Below, piece by piece: positions 7,323 to 15,962 of a stretch of 64,000 bases of DNA; the first letter of the stretch is position 1, and the number at the start of each line of letters is the position of its first letter. A program made the translations under genes and the position numbers. The DNA comes from Mycolicibacterium sp. CBMA 226 (GTDB lineage Bacteria; Actinomycetota; Actinomycetes; Mycobacteriales; Mycobacteriaceae). The stretch lies in assembly GCF_009729075.1 (NCBI RefSeq), contig NZ_VTGY01000013.1:124001-188000 (forward strand). Reading direction: 5' to 3'. The notes below the pieces were generated by a model. That model made no database searches. It worked only from the letters and a program-made list of their open reading frames with translations, and was not told where the DNA came from.

Positions 7323-8117
7323 GTGAAGATCGAAGGTGCGGTGGCTGTCGTCACCGGAGCGGGCTCGGGCATCGGCAGGTCCATCGCGACGGCGCTGGCC
7401 GCCGCGGGCGCGTCGGTCGTGGCCGGCGACATCAACGCCGAAGCCGCCGCCGAGACGGCCGCGGGTTACGGCGGTGTCGGCATCGGCGCCGACGCGTCGT
7501 CGGTCGACGGCATCGCGACGCTGCTCGCGACCGCCCGCGAGGCGTACGGCCCCGTCGACATCTACGTCGCCAATGCCGGCATCACCGGCGAACCCGGGCT
7601 GGGCGACGACGAAGCCGCCTGGGACCGCATCATCGACATCAACCTGCGCGCGCACATCCGCGCCGCCAAAGCTGTTGTGCCCGAATGGGTTGAGCGGGGT
7701 ACCGGACATTTCGTCGCGGTGGCCTCGGCCGCCGGCCTGCTCACCCAACTCGGTGCGGCCGGCTACAGCGTCACCAAGCACGCCGCCGTCGGTTTCGCGG
7801 AGTGGCTGAGCATCACATACGGCGACAACGGCGTCGGCGTCAGCTGCGTCTGCCCGATGGGCGTGGACACCCCGTTGCTCCGCGGCATGACCGACTCCCC
7901 CGACGCCGCGATCCGGGTCGCCGGCAATGCCGTGACCCACGCGGGCAACGTCGTCGGGCCCGATGACGTCGCCGCCCTCGTCGTCCGGGCCATCGAGGAC
8001 GGCACGTTCCTGGTCCTCCCACACCCCGAGGTCCTGGAGATGTACCGGCACAAGGGCGCCGACTACGACCGCTGGCTCGCCGGCATGCGCCGCTACCAGC
8101 GCACGCTCAACGGCTGA
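7323..8117 (+). CDS. Short-chain dehydrogenase/reductase in the lysine operon
   Basis: A 264-residue classical SDR. The Rossmann motif TGAGSGIG is at residues 11-18, NAG at 84-86, and the catalytic triad is S135, Y148 and K152 (YSVTK). The acidic D36 after the second strand (VAGDIN) suggests NAD rather than NADP. It begins with GTG 16 bases after pcd, behind a three-codon ATG-AGT-CCG-TGA reading frame whose stop overlaps the GTG. Third gene of hglS-pcd-SDR; a hydroxy acid in the 2-oxoadipate/2-hydroxyglutarate route is a reasonable guess at substrate, but no motif identifies it. M. tuberculosis does not, as far as I recall, have an SDR at this position. Confidence 0.83.
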   Translation: MKIEGAVAVVTGAGSGIGRSIATALAAAGASVVAGDINAEAAAETAAGYGGVGIGADASSVDGIATLLATAREAYGPVDIYVANAGITGEPGLGDDEAAWDRIIDINLRAHIRAAKAVVPEWVERGTGHFVAVASAAGLLTQLGAAGYSVTKHAAVGFAEWLSITYGDNGVGVSCVCPMGVDTPLLRGMTDSPDAAIRVAGNAVTHAGNVVGPDDVAALVVRAIEDGTFLVLPHPEVLEMYRHKGADYDRWLAGMRRYQRTLNG

Positions 8118-8149
8118 GCTAGGCGCGGCCGTCTCACTCCCACTCCAGC

Positions 8150-8203
8150 GAGCCTGACCACACGGCGGTTTTCCGGACGGATTTCCGCCGCCTGGTCAGG
8201 CTC
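8150..8203. terminator. Long hairpin between the lysine operon and lhr
   Basis: An 11-base arm GAGCCTGACCA pairs perfectly with TGGTCAGGCTC at 8193-8203; after a 2-base mismatch, CGGCGG pairs with CCGCCG, leaving a 16-base loop. The 19-position stem is far longer than chance would give. It stands 32 bases after the SDR stop, so a terminator without a U-tract is the simplest reading. The rest of 8118-8376 shows no coding sequence that I can support. Confidence 0.6.
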
Positions 8204-8376
8204 GGGCCGCCCCCGCACGCCGGCAGCATCGAACGGGTAACGGGTGATGGGACCGCGGGTTGTCGCGCAGTGGCAGGCGAACCCCATTCCTTCACTCGCA
8301 GTGACCACAGTGGCTGCTGTGACTCGACGCGCCCCGTGCGGCGAAACTTGTCGGACCCACACGGCAATATGGACCC

Positions 8377-11300
8377 GTGGCGCCACCAGACCCGATGGCC
8401 CGGTTCAGTGACCTGACCCGGGAGTGGTTCGCTGCTGCCTTCAGCACGCCCACCCCGGCACAGGCGCAGGCGTGGCAGGCCATCGCGGACGGTCACAACA
8501 CACTGGTCATCGCCCCGACCGGGTCCGGCAAGACGCTCGCGGCGTTCCTCTGGGCAATTGACCAGCTGGCGCAGCAGCCCGAAGGCAAGGGCACCCGCGT
8601 GCTGTACGTGTCGCCACTGAAGGCCCTCGCGGTCGACGTCGAGCGCAACCTGTCGACGCCGCTCACCGGTATCACGCGGGTGGCCGAACGCCTGGGCACA
8701 CCGGCGCCCACGATCACCGTCGGTGTGCGGTCCGGCGACACCACGCCGCAGCAGCGCCGTCAGCTGATCGCCAATCCACCCGACATCCTCATCACCACAC
8801 CCGAATCGCTGTTCCTGATGTTGACGTCGGCCGCGCGGGAGACGCTCGCGACGGTGCGGACCGTCATCGTCGACGAGGTGCACGCGGTCGCGGCCACCAA
8901 GCGCGGCGCACACCTGGCGCTTTCGCTGGAGCGGCTCGACGAGCTCACGGCAGCGCCGGCCCAGCGCATCGGCCTGTCTGCGACCGTCAAACCACCCGAG
9001 GAGGTGGCCCGCTTCCTGTCGGGCGCGGCGCCCACCACCATCGTCAAGCCGCCGGCCGCCAAGACCTTCGACCTCAGCGTCGAGGTCCCGGTGCCGGACA
9101 TGGCCAATCTCGATGGCGGCACCATCTGGCCGGATGTCGAGGAACGCATCGTCGACCTCATCGAGTCGCACAACTCGTCGCTGGTGTTCGCCAATTCCCG
9201 GCGACTGGCCGAACGACTCACGGCCCGGCTCAACGAGATTCACGCCGCCCGGTCCGGCATCGAACTGCCCAACGAGCGCAACCCGCAGATCGGCGGCGGC
9301 GCCCCTGCCACCATCATGGCCAGCGGCCAAACCTTCGGCGCGCCGAGCCTTCTGGCCAAGGCGCACCACGGTTCGGTCAGCAAAGAAGCCCGCGCCCAGG
9401 TCGAAGACGACCTCAAGAGCGGACGCCTCAAAGCCGTCGTCGCGACGTCCAGCCTGGAACTCGGCATCGACATGGGCGCGGTCGACCTCGTCATCCAGGT
9501 CGAGGCGCCGCCCTCGGTGGCCAGCGGCCTGCAGCGCATCGGCCGGGCCGGCCACCAGGTCGGCGAGATCTCCGAAGGTGTGCTGCTGCCCAAGCACCGC
9601 ACCGACCTCATCGACTGCGCCGTCGCCGTTCAGCGGATGCGCGCCGGCGAGATCGAAACCCTGCAGGTGCCCACCAACCCGCTCGACGTGCTGGCGCAGC
9701 ACACCGTCGCGGCAGCCGCGCTGGAGCCGCTGGATGCCGACCGGTGGTTCGACGCCGTCCGCCGCAGCGCGCCGTTCGCCGCGTTGCCGCGCAGCGCGTT
9801 CGAGGCCACGCTGGATCTACTGGCGGGCAAGTACCCGTCAACCGAGTTCGCCGAGCTACGGCCGCGGCTGGTCTACGACCGCGACACCGGCACCCTGACT
9901 GCCCGGCCCGGCGCACAACGGCTGGCTGTCACGTCCGGCGGCGCGATCCCGGACCGTGGCATGTTCACCGTCTACCTGGCCACGGGTGACGAAAAGCCCT
10001 CGCGGGTCGGCGAACTCGACGAGGAGATGGTCTACGAGTCGAGGCCCGGTGACGTCATCTCGCTGGGCGCCACCAGCTGGCGGATCACCGAGATCACCCA
10101 CGACCGGGTGTTGGTGCTGCCCGCACCCGGCCAACCCGCACGGTTGCCGTTCTGGCGCGGCGACGCCGTCGGCCGCCCCGCCGAGCTGGGTGCGGCGATC
10201 GGCGCCTTCACCGGGAAGCTCGCCGGACTGTCACGTGCCGAGTTCGACGAATACTGCAGCACAATGGGTTTCAACGACTACGCCACCGACAATCTGTGGC
10301 AGCTGCTGGACGAACAGCGGCAGGCCACCGGCACGGTACCCACCGACACCACATTCGTGGTGGAACGGTTCCGCGATGAGCTCGGTGACTGGCGGATCGT
10401 CCTGCATTCCCCGTACGGGCTGCGGGTGCACGGGCCGCTGGCGCTGGCAGTCGGCCGACGCATCCTGGAACGGTACGGCATCGACGAGAAGCCGACCGCG
10501 GCCGACGACGGCATCGTGCTGCGGCTGCCCGACACCGGGGAAACCCCGCCCGGCGCAGACATTTTCGTCTTCGAAGCCGACGAGATCGAGCCCATCGTCA
10601 CCGCCGAGGTCGGCGGGTCGGCGCTGTTCGCCTCGCGCTTCCGCGAGTGTGCGGCGCGGGCCCTGCTGCTGCCGCGGCGCCATCCTGGCAAGCGATCGCC
10701 GCTGTGGCACCAGCGGCAGCGGGCCGCCCAGCTGCTGGACATCGCCCGCAAGTACCCGGATTTCCCCATCGTGCTGGAGACCGTGCGGGAATGCCTGCAG
10801 GACGTCTACGACGTCCCGATGCTCATCGAGCTGATGCGGCGCGTCGCACAGCGGCGGATCCGGGTGCTCGACGTGCAGACCGCCACGCCGTCGCCGTTCG
10901 CCGCGTCGCTGCTGTTCGGCTACGTCGGCGCGTTCATGTACGAAGGCGACAGTCCGCTCGCCGAACGTCGCGCTGCCGCACTGTCGTTGGACGCGACCCT
11001 GCTGGCCGAGCTGCTGGGCCGGGTGGAACTGCGCGAGCTGCTCGACCCCGATGTGGTGGCAGCCACCATCCGGCAGCTGCAGCACCTGACCGAGGACCGC
11101 GCCGCCCGCGACGCCGAGGGTATCGCCGACCTCCTGCGGCTGCTCGGACCGCTGAGCACCGACGAACTCCGGCAGCGTTGCACCGCAAGTGATGTCGAGG
11201 CGTGGTGCGCCACGCTGCAGGCCGCCAAACGCGCGGTCTCGGTGACTTACGCGGGCCAGAGTTGGTGGGCTGCCGTCGAAGACATGGGACTGCTGCGTGA

Positions 11301-12879
11301 CGGCCTCGGCGTCGCGGTGCCCGTCGGGGTGCCGGCCAGTTTCACCGCCGCGGTGTCCGACCCGCTGGGCGAATTGCTCAGCCGCTTCGCCAGGACCAAC
11401 GGGCCGTTCACGACGACCCAAGCCGCCGCCCGGTTCGGCCTGGGCCACCGCGTGACTGCCGACGTCCTGAGTCGGATGGTGTTGGACGGCAAGCTGATTC
11501 GCGGCGAATTCACCGATATCCCGGACAGTGTCGACCAACAGTGGTGTGACGCCACGGTTCTGAAGATCCTGCGGCGCCGGTCGCTGGCCGCACTGCGGGC
11601 CCAGATCGAACCGGTGAGCGCCGCCGCGTACGCCCGGTTCCTTCCGGCCTGGCAGCAGTTCGGCGATGCCCGGGGCATCGACGGACTCGCGTCGGTCATC
11701 GAACAGCTTGCCGGCGTACCGATTCCGGCATCCGCCGTCGAGCCGCTCGTATTCGGTCAGCGGGTGTCGGACTACCAGCCGGCGATGCTCGACGAACTGC
11801 TGGCGTCGGGCGAGATCACCTGGTCGGGTGCCGGCCAGATCGGGAGCAACGACGGTTGGGTCGTCTTCCACCGGGCCGACACCGCGCCGCTGTCTCTGGC
11901 TCCGGGAGCCGAGATCGAGTTCACCGACACGCACCGCATGATCATGGACACCCTGGGCTCAGGCGATGGTCCTGGCGGCGCCTATTTCTTCCGGCAATTG
12001 GCGGCCGAGGACAGTGCCGATGCGAAACAGGCACTGTGGGAACTGATCTGGGCCGGCTGGGTCACCGGGGACACCTTCGCCCCGGTGCGTGCACTTCTCG
12101 GCAATGCGGGACGCAAACCCGGTGGATCACACCGCCAGCGGCAGCAGCGCCCACCTCGGCTGAGCCGCTACAGCGTGGCGCGACCACAGGCGCGCACTCT
12201 CGACCCGACGGTCGCCGGCCGGTGGTCAGCCCTGCCACCCGCCGAACCGGAATCCACCATGCGGGCGCACTTCCAGGCCGAGCTGCTGCTGAACCGCTAC
12301 GGCGTCGTCACCCGCGGTGCGGCCGACGGCCTGCCCGGCGGGTTCGCAACGCTCTACAAGGTATTGACCGCTTTCGAGGAAGCCGGACGCTGCCAGCGCG
12401 GGTACTTCATCGAATCCCTTGGTGGCGCACAGTTCGCAGTGGCCTCGACGGTGGACCGCCTGCGCAACTATCTCGACAACGTCGACCAGAGCAGCCCCGA
12501 TTACACCGCCATCGTGCTCGCCGCCACCGACCCGGGAAATCCGTATGGAGCCGCCCTCCCGTGGCCCGAGGCAGCCGGCCACCGGCCGGGCCGCAAGGCG
12601 GGCGCGCTGGTGGCGTTGGTCGACGGCGAGTTGGTGTGGTTCCTCGAGCGTGGTGGCAAGTCGCTGTTGTCGTTCGACGCCACCCCGGAACAACAACGCG
12701 CCGCGGCCGGTGGGCTGGCCGACCTGGTGAGCGCGGGCCGGTTGCAGTCGCTGTTGATCGAAAAGGTCAACGGAGAACCGGTCTTGGCCCCCACGCCCGA
12801 CGCCGAACAAGCGCAGGTCCACGCGGCGCTGACCGACGCCGGGTTCTCTCGCACACCGCGGGGGCTGCGGCTGCGCTAG
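8377..12879 (+). CDS. lhr: Large ATP-dependent DNA helicase Lhr
   Basis: A 1,500-residue superfamily 2 helicase of the Lhr class, matching the usual length of about 1,510-1,540. Walker A is APTGSGKT at 46-53 and the DEVH box is at 166-169, followed by the SAT motif (GLSATVKPP), the second RecA-like domain with the QRIGRAGHQ motif VI, a winged-helix region, and the long Lhr-C extension. Mycobacterial Lhr is a 3'-to-5' single-strand translocase that prefers RNA:DNA hybrids and is linked to the mitomycin C damage response. The GTG start is 6 bases after a -10-like CAATAT at 8365-8370, so the transcript may be leaderless; an ATG six codons on is an alternative. It stands upstream of nei in M. tuberculosis, but here four genes separate them. 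Confidence 0.95.
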   Translation: MAPPDPMARFSDLTREWFAAAFSTPTPAQAQAWQAIADGHNTLVIAPTGSGKTLAAFLWAIDQLAQQPEGKGTRVLYVSPLKALAVDVERNLSTPLTGITRVAERLGTPAPTITVGVRSGDTTPQQRRQLIANPPDILITTPESLFLMLTSAARETLATVRTVIVDEVHAVAATKRGAHLALSLERLDELTAAPAQRIGLSATVKPPEEVARFLSGAAPTTIVKPPAAKTFDLSVEVPVPDMANLDGGTIWPDVEERIVDLIESHNSSLVFANSRRLAERLTARLNEIHAARSGIELPNERNPQIGGGAPATIMASGQTFGAPSLLAKAHHGSVSKEARAQVEDDLKSGRLKAVVATSSLELGIDMGAVDLVIQVEAPPSVASGLQRIGRAGHQVGEISEGVLLPKHRTDLIDCAVAVQRMRAGEIETLQVPTNPLDVLAQHTVAAAALEPLDADRWFDAVRRSAPFAALPRSAFEATLDLLAGKYPSTEFAELRPRLVYDRDTGTLTARPGAQRLAVTSGGAIPDRGMFTVYLATGDEKPSRVGELDEEMVYESRPGDVISLGATSWRITEITHDRVLVLPAPGQPARLPFWRGDAVGRPAELGAAIGAFTGKLAGLSRAEFDEYCSTMGFNDYATDNLWQLLDEQRQATGTVPTDTTFVVERFRDELGDWRIVLHSPYGLRVHGPLALAVGRRILERYGIDEKPTAADDGIVLRLPDTGETPPGADIFVFEADEIEPIVTAEVGGSALFASRFRECAARALLLPRRHPGKRSPLWHQRQRAAQLLDIARKYPDFPIVLETVRECLQDVYDVPMLIELMRRVAQRRIRVLDVQTATPSPFAASLLFGYVGAFMYEGDSPLAERRAAALSLDATLLAELLGRVELRELLDPDVVAATIRQLQHLTEDRAARDAEGIADLLRLLGPLSTDELRQRCTASDVEAWCATLQAAKRAVSVTYAGQSWWAAVEDMGLLRDGLGVAVPVGVPASFTAAVSDPLGELLSRFARTNGPFTTTQAAARFGLGHRVTADVLSRMVLDGKLIRGEFTDIPDSVDQQWCDATVLKILRRRSLAALRAQIEPVSAAAYARFLPAWQQFGDARGIDGLASVIEQLAGVPIPASAVEPLVFGQRVSDYQPAMLDELLASGEITWSGAGQIGSNDGWVVFHRADTAPLSLAPGAEIEFTDTHRMIMDTLGSGDGPGGAYFFRQLAAEDSADAKQALWELIWAGWVTGDTFAPVRALLGNAGRKPGGSHRQRQQRPPRLSRYSVARPQARTLDPTVAGRWSALPPAEPESTMRAHFQAELLLNRYGVVTRGAADGLPGGFATLYKVLTAFEEAGRCQRGYFIESLGGAQFAVASTVDRLRNYLDNVDQSSPDYTAIVLAATDPGNPYGAALPWPEAAGHRPGRKAGALVALVDGELVWFLERGGKSLLSFDATPEQQRAAAGGLADLVSAGRLQSLLIEKVNGEPVLAPTPDAEQAQVHAALTDAGFSRTPRGLRLR

Positions 12880-12912
12880 GCCTCCGGCGGCACGTTCGGC
12901 AGTATCGACAGC

Positions 12913-13461
12913 ATGGATAACGGGTTGTCGGACGCCGCCATCGCCGCGATGACTCCGGCGCAGCGGCACGACCTGATCATGCGATTGCAGCGTCCACTGG
13001 ATGAGGTGTTCCCACCTCCGATGGCCAGAAGGATGCGGCGCATCCGACTGACGGTGATGACCGGCAGCTGCATCGTGCTGATCCCGTGGGTCGTCTACCT
13101 CGGATTCACGCTTCCGGACAACTACACGGCGCACAACTGGCCGGCCACGTGGATCGGCTTCGACGGTCTACTCGTCGCCTTCATGGCGACAACCGCAGTG
13201 CTGGGCTGGTTGCGCCGTCAACTCGTGCTGCTCACCGCGTTCACGACCGGAGTGCTACTCGTGTGCGACGCCTGGTTCGATGTCATGACTTCAGACTTCG
13301 GTCACGACGCGACCGTGCCGTTGATCACCGCGGTGTTGATCGAACTGCCACTGGCAGTACTCATGATGACCGGGGCCATCCGCATTCTGCGCCTCACGGC
13401 GACGCGGCTGTGGTTCCTCGAACCCGGTGCACCGCTGTGGCGGCTGCCGCTGCTCCCCTGA
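12913..13461 (+). CDS. Conserved four-helix membrane protein
   Basis: A 182-residue protein with a soluble N-terminus of about 40 residues (PAQRHDLIMRLQRPLDEVFP) and four hydrophobic spans near residues 46-66, 79-100, 103-125 and 134-156. An aromatic extracytoplasmic loop (PDNYTAHNWPATWIGFDG) separates helices 1 and 2. It resembles a mycobacterial/actinobacterial hypothetical membrane family without an assigned role. The start is 33 bases after lhr on the same strand; the end faces the thiolase gene with only 7 bases between stops. No promoter was recognised. Confidence 0.7.
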   Translation: MDNGLSDAAIAAMTPAQRHDLIMRLQRPLDEVFPPPMARRMRRIRLTVMTGSCIVLIPWVVYLGFTLPDNYTAHNWPATWIGFDGLLVAFMATTAVLGWLRRQLVLLTAFTTGVLLVCDAWFDVMTSDFGHDATVPLITAVLIELPLAVLMMTGAIRILRLTATRLWFLEPGAPLWRLPLLP

Positions 13462-13468
13462 CCAGGAC

Positions 13469-14707
13469 TCAGGCGGCAGCGGGATTTTCGATCACGATGG
13501 CGACGCCCTGGCCTGATCCAACACAGACTCCGATGGCGCCGTAGCGGGCATTGCGCTCGCGCAGTTCGGTGGCGAGGGTCAGGACGTAGCGGGCACCGGT
13601 GGCGCCGAACGGATGGCCGATCGCCACGGCGCCGCCGTTCGGCGTGAGCTTGTCGTCGGGCACGACGAACCCGTCAAGCTGATTCGGCAGCTCCCGCAGC
13701 ACGCCGAGGGCCTGCGCGCTGAACGCCTCGTGGACTTCCCAGACATCTATCTGTTCCGGCGTCAACCCGGCTCGTTTGATCGCCAGGGGCAACGCCCATG
13801 CCGGCGCGAGACCCATGAACACCGGATCGATCCCGTACACCGCCGAGGACACCACACGCGCCAACGGCTCGACGCCGAGTTCTCCGGCGCGCTCCCCCGA
13901 CGCCAGCACCAGGGCGCTGGCGCCATCGGTGAGCGGTGTCGAATTGGCCGCGGTCATCTGCGTGGTGCCCGGCTGCGGGCGCAGCGCCGCCAGTTGCTCG
14001 GCGGTGGTTTCGTCGCGGATGAACTCGTCGTGCTCGAACATCCGCGCCGGTGACTTCTTCGTCGCGGCGATCTCGACGGGCATGATCTCCTTGGCCAGCC
14101 GACCGGAATCCCTGGCCGCCTTGGCATTTCGCTGCGTCCGCAGCGCGAAGGCGTCGATCTCTTCGCGCGTCAGGCCGTAGCGGTCGGCAACCTTCTGCGC
14201 GGTCTCGATCATGCTGATGTACGCATTACGTGCCAACAACGCGGGATTCGGTGGACCACCGGCACCAGCCCACATGGTGTCGAGCAGGATCACCGGTCCG
14301 CGCGGCGCGAACGGCGCATCGCCTTTCATATAGGCCCAGCCCGATCGCGACATCGACTCGACGCCGCAGGCCATGCCCACGCCCAGATCGCCGGCCTTGA
14401 TCGCGTGCGCAACGTTGATCGTGGCGCTCAGCGACGACCCGCAGAACCGGTTGATGGTCGTCCCGGCGACGGTATCGGGGAATCCAGCGGCGAGCGCCGC
14501 CCAGCGCGCAACGTCGCCCATCCCCTCGTGCGCGGGATTCACGCAACCGGCGACGATGTCCTCGATGGCTCCGAGTTCGACGCCGACGCGTTCGCAGGCA
14601 CCCTTCATCGTCATGCCGAGGAGATCGTCGGTGCGGATGTGCGACAGCGAACTGCCGTACCGCGCAAATGGAGTGCGGACACCACCAAGCACAAATGCTT
14701 CTGTCAT
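13469..14707 (-). CDS. Thiolase-family acetyl-CoA acyltransferase
   Basis: A 412-residue type II thiolase. The acyl-accepting cysteine is C89 in NRFCGSSLSA; WEVHEAFSAQAL supplies the NEHF-equivalent histidine (with the usual N replaced by V), GGAVAIGHPFGATGAR the substrate histidine, and CVGSGQGVAIV the second active cysteine. It carries out thiolytic cleavage of 3-ketoacyl-CoA or the reverse condensation, as in fatty-acid beta-oxidation. The NEAF/NEHF motif reads WEVHEAF, which points to the FadA/steroid-thiolase-like branch rather than biosynthetic PhaA, with low certainty. The start is the ATG after GGGAGACGG rather than a TTG one codon earlier. It is not in an operon with recognisable beta-oxidation genes. 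Confidence 0.88.
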   Translation of the reverse strand: MTEAFVLGGVRTPFARYGSSLSHIRTDDLLGMTMKGACERVGVELGAIEDIVAGCVNPAHEGMGDVARWAALAAGFPDTVAGTTINRFCGSSLSATINVAHAIKAGDLGVGMACGVESMSRSGWAYMKGDAPFAPRGPVILLDTMWAGAGGPPNPALLARNAYISMIETAQKVADRYGLTREEIDAFALRTQRNAKAARDSGRLAKEIMPVEIAATKKSPARMFEHDEFIRDETTAEQLAALRPQPGTTQMTAANSTPLTDGASALVLASGERAGELGVEPLARVVSSAVYGIDPVFMGLAPAWALPLAIKRAGLTPEQIDVWEVHEAFSAQALGVLRELPNQLDGFVVPDDKLTPNGGAVAIGHPFGATGARYVLTLATELRERNARYGAIGVCVGSGQGVAIVIENPAAA

Positions 14708-14797
14708 CAACCGTCTCCCGCTCCATGTCGAGGCGAGCGTACCGCTGACGACGCTCCGCTATGCGCGAATCCCGCAGGGCCCCGATAGTCGGTGTCT

Positions 14798-15742
14798 TCA
14801 GACCGGATGTGCCCGCAGCCAGTCCAGCACCTGCTGTGCGTGGGTATTCGGCGGGAAGATCGGATAGAAGACGTGCTCGATGCGACCGTCGCGGATCACC
14901 ATCGTCAGCCGGGTATAGAGCCGCGGATGTCCGTCGGCGGCGAACGTCGGGAGTCCCACGGCCTCCGCGAGGGCGAACGTCTCGTCGGACAGCATGTGGA
15001 ACGGCAACCGCAGCCGCCGCACCACTTCCGCCTGATAGTCGGCGTCCTGGCTCGACATGCCCCAGACCTGGCTCGCCCCAGCGGCTTTCAGTTCAGTGAA
15101 GTGGTCGCGGAAGTCGCAAGCCTCGGTCGAGCATCCTCGCGCCCCGGGAATCGCGTCCCACCCCTCGGGGAGGTCGGCACCGGGGCGACCGGTCAGCGGA
15201 TACAGGTACAGAATCGTCCGCCCCGCCGGCAGGTGGCGCAGCGGGACTTCACCACCCCCACTCGACGGCAACGTGATGTCCGGGACCCGCAGCCCGGCCA
15301 GGTGATCAGCCGCACCATCGTTTTCGGGAACGGGCAGGCCGGCGGGAAGCGTTGTGAAGTCGGTCAATGGATCGCCCTTCGTGTCGAATGCCCGGCAGGC
15401 GGCGGCGTCAAGCCGCGCCGCCAGGTCCTGCCGCCCCTGCGTCAGCGACGCAATGGTCTCGTCGAGGACGGCGATGCTGTCCCGATACGCCGCAAGCGAC
15501 TCGGGACACTCGTCGCTGTGTTCGTGGCCATGACGAAGGCAGTCGATGAACGGCCCGGCCTTCGACGGGGCGATGCCGACGGCAGCGAGCGCACGCACCT
15601 CGCTGACGATCTGCACATCGTGTTCGGAGTAGTCCCGGTATCCGTTGGGCAGGCGCGACGGCTCCAGGAGGCCGAGGTCCTCGTAGTACCGCACGGCCTT
15701 GGTCGACGCGCCCGTCCGCCGGGCCAGCTCAGAAATCTGCAT
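14798..15742 (-). CDS. MerR-type regulator fused to a BCP/PrxQ-like peroxiredoxin
   Basis: A 314-residue two-domain protein. Residues 1-70 are a MerR winged helix (QISELARRTGASTKAVRYYEDLGLL). Residues about 70-118 form the coiled-coil dimerisation helix and carry cysteines C68, C79 and C116. After a linker, residues about 150-314 are a thioredoxin-fold peroxiredoxin: GARGCSTEACDFRDHF holds C204 and C209, the peroxidatic and resolving positions of the BCP/PrxQ group. The domain that normally senses the inducer is thus an enzyme that reacts with peroxides. The start is the ATG with GAGGAC eight bases before it. A MerR-style promoter lies just upstream, so it probably controls itself. The DNA-binding outcome of oxidation is not known. 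Confidence 0.85.
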   Translation of the reverse strand: MQISELARRTGASTKAVRYYEDLGLLEPSRLPNGYRDYSEHDVQIVSEVRALAAVGIAPSKAGPFIDCLRHGHEHSDECPESLAAYRDSIAVLDETIASLTQGRQDLAARLDAAACRAFDTKGDPLTDFTTLPAGLPVPENDGAADHLAGLRVPDITLPSSGGGEVPLRHLPAGRTILYLYPLTGRPGADLPEGWDAIPGARGCSTEACDFRDHFTELKAAGASQVWGMSSQDADYQAEVVRRLRLPFHMLSDETFALAEAVGLPTFAADGHPRLYTRLTMVIRDGRIEHVFYPIFPPNTHAQQVLDWLRAHPV

Positions 15743-15763
15743 GGTCAATGTCCTCAGCCCAGA

Positions 15764-15794
15764 GGGTAAACATTGCCGCCGGGGGCAAGGTCAA
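15764..15794 (-). promoter_or_regulatory. MerR-type promoter with overlong spacer and internal dyad
   Basis: Read on the minus strand: TTGACC (15794-15789), a 19-base spacer, then TTACCC (15769-15764). Inside the spacer is the inverted repeat TTGCC-N6-GGCAA. A 19-base spacer with a dyad between the two boxes is the classic layout of promoters twisted into activity by MerR proteins. The predicted start of transcription is 15-16 bases before the ATG of the MerR-peroxiredoxin gene, just before its GAGGAC ribosome site. Confidence 0.55.
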
Positions 15795-15950
15795 CTTCCG
15801 AGCCCGACGGACCTACTCACACCAGGCCAGGCCGTATGGCGAGTGTGCAGATTGTGTCCGCGTTGACGTCCCAGGTCGATCCGAAGCTGCACATTCGCCG
15901 TAGGGCCCGCCGCGACACATGACGACACCGAGCCGTCCCCGACCGAGTCA

Positions 15951-15956
15951 TAGAGT
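15951..15956 (+). promoter_or_regulatory. -10 hexamer of a leaderless transcript
   Basis: TAGAGT, followed by 6 bases and the ATG of the nitronate monooxygenase gene. No Shine-Dalgarno sequence precedes that ATG, so transcription starting at the A is likely. The -35 region is not obvious. Confidence 0.45.
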
Positions 15957-15962
15957 GAAACC

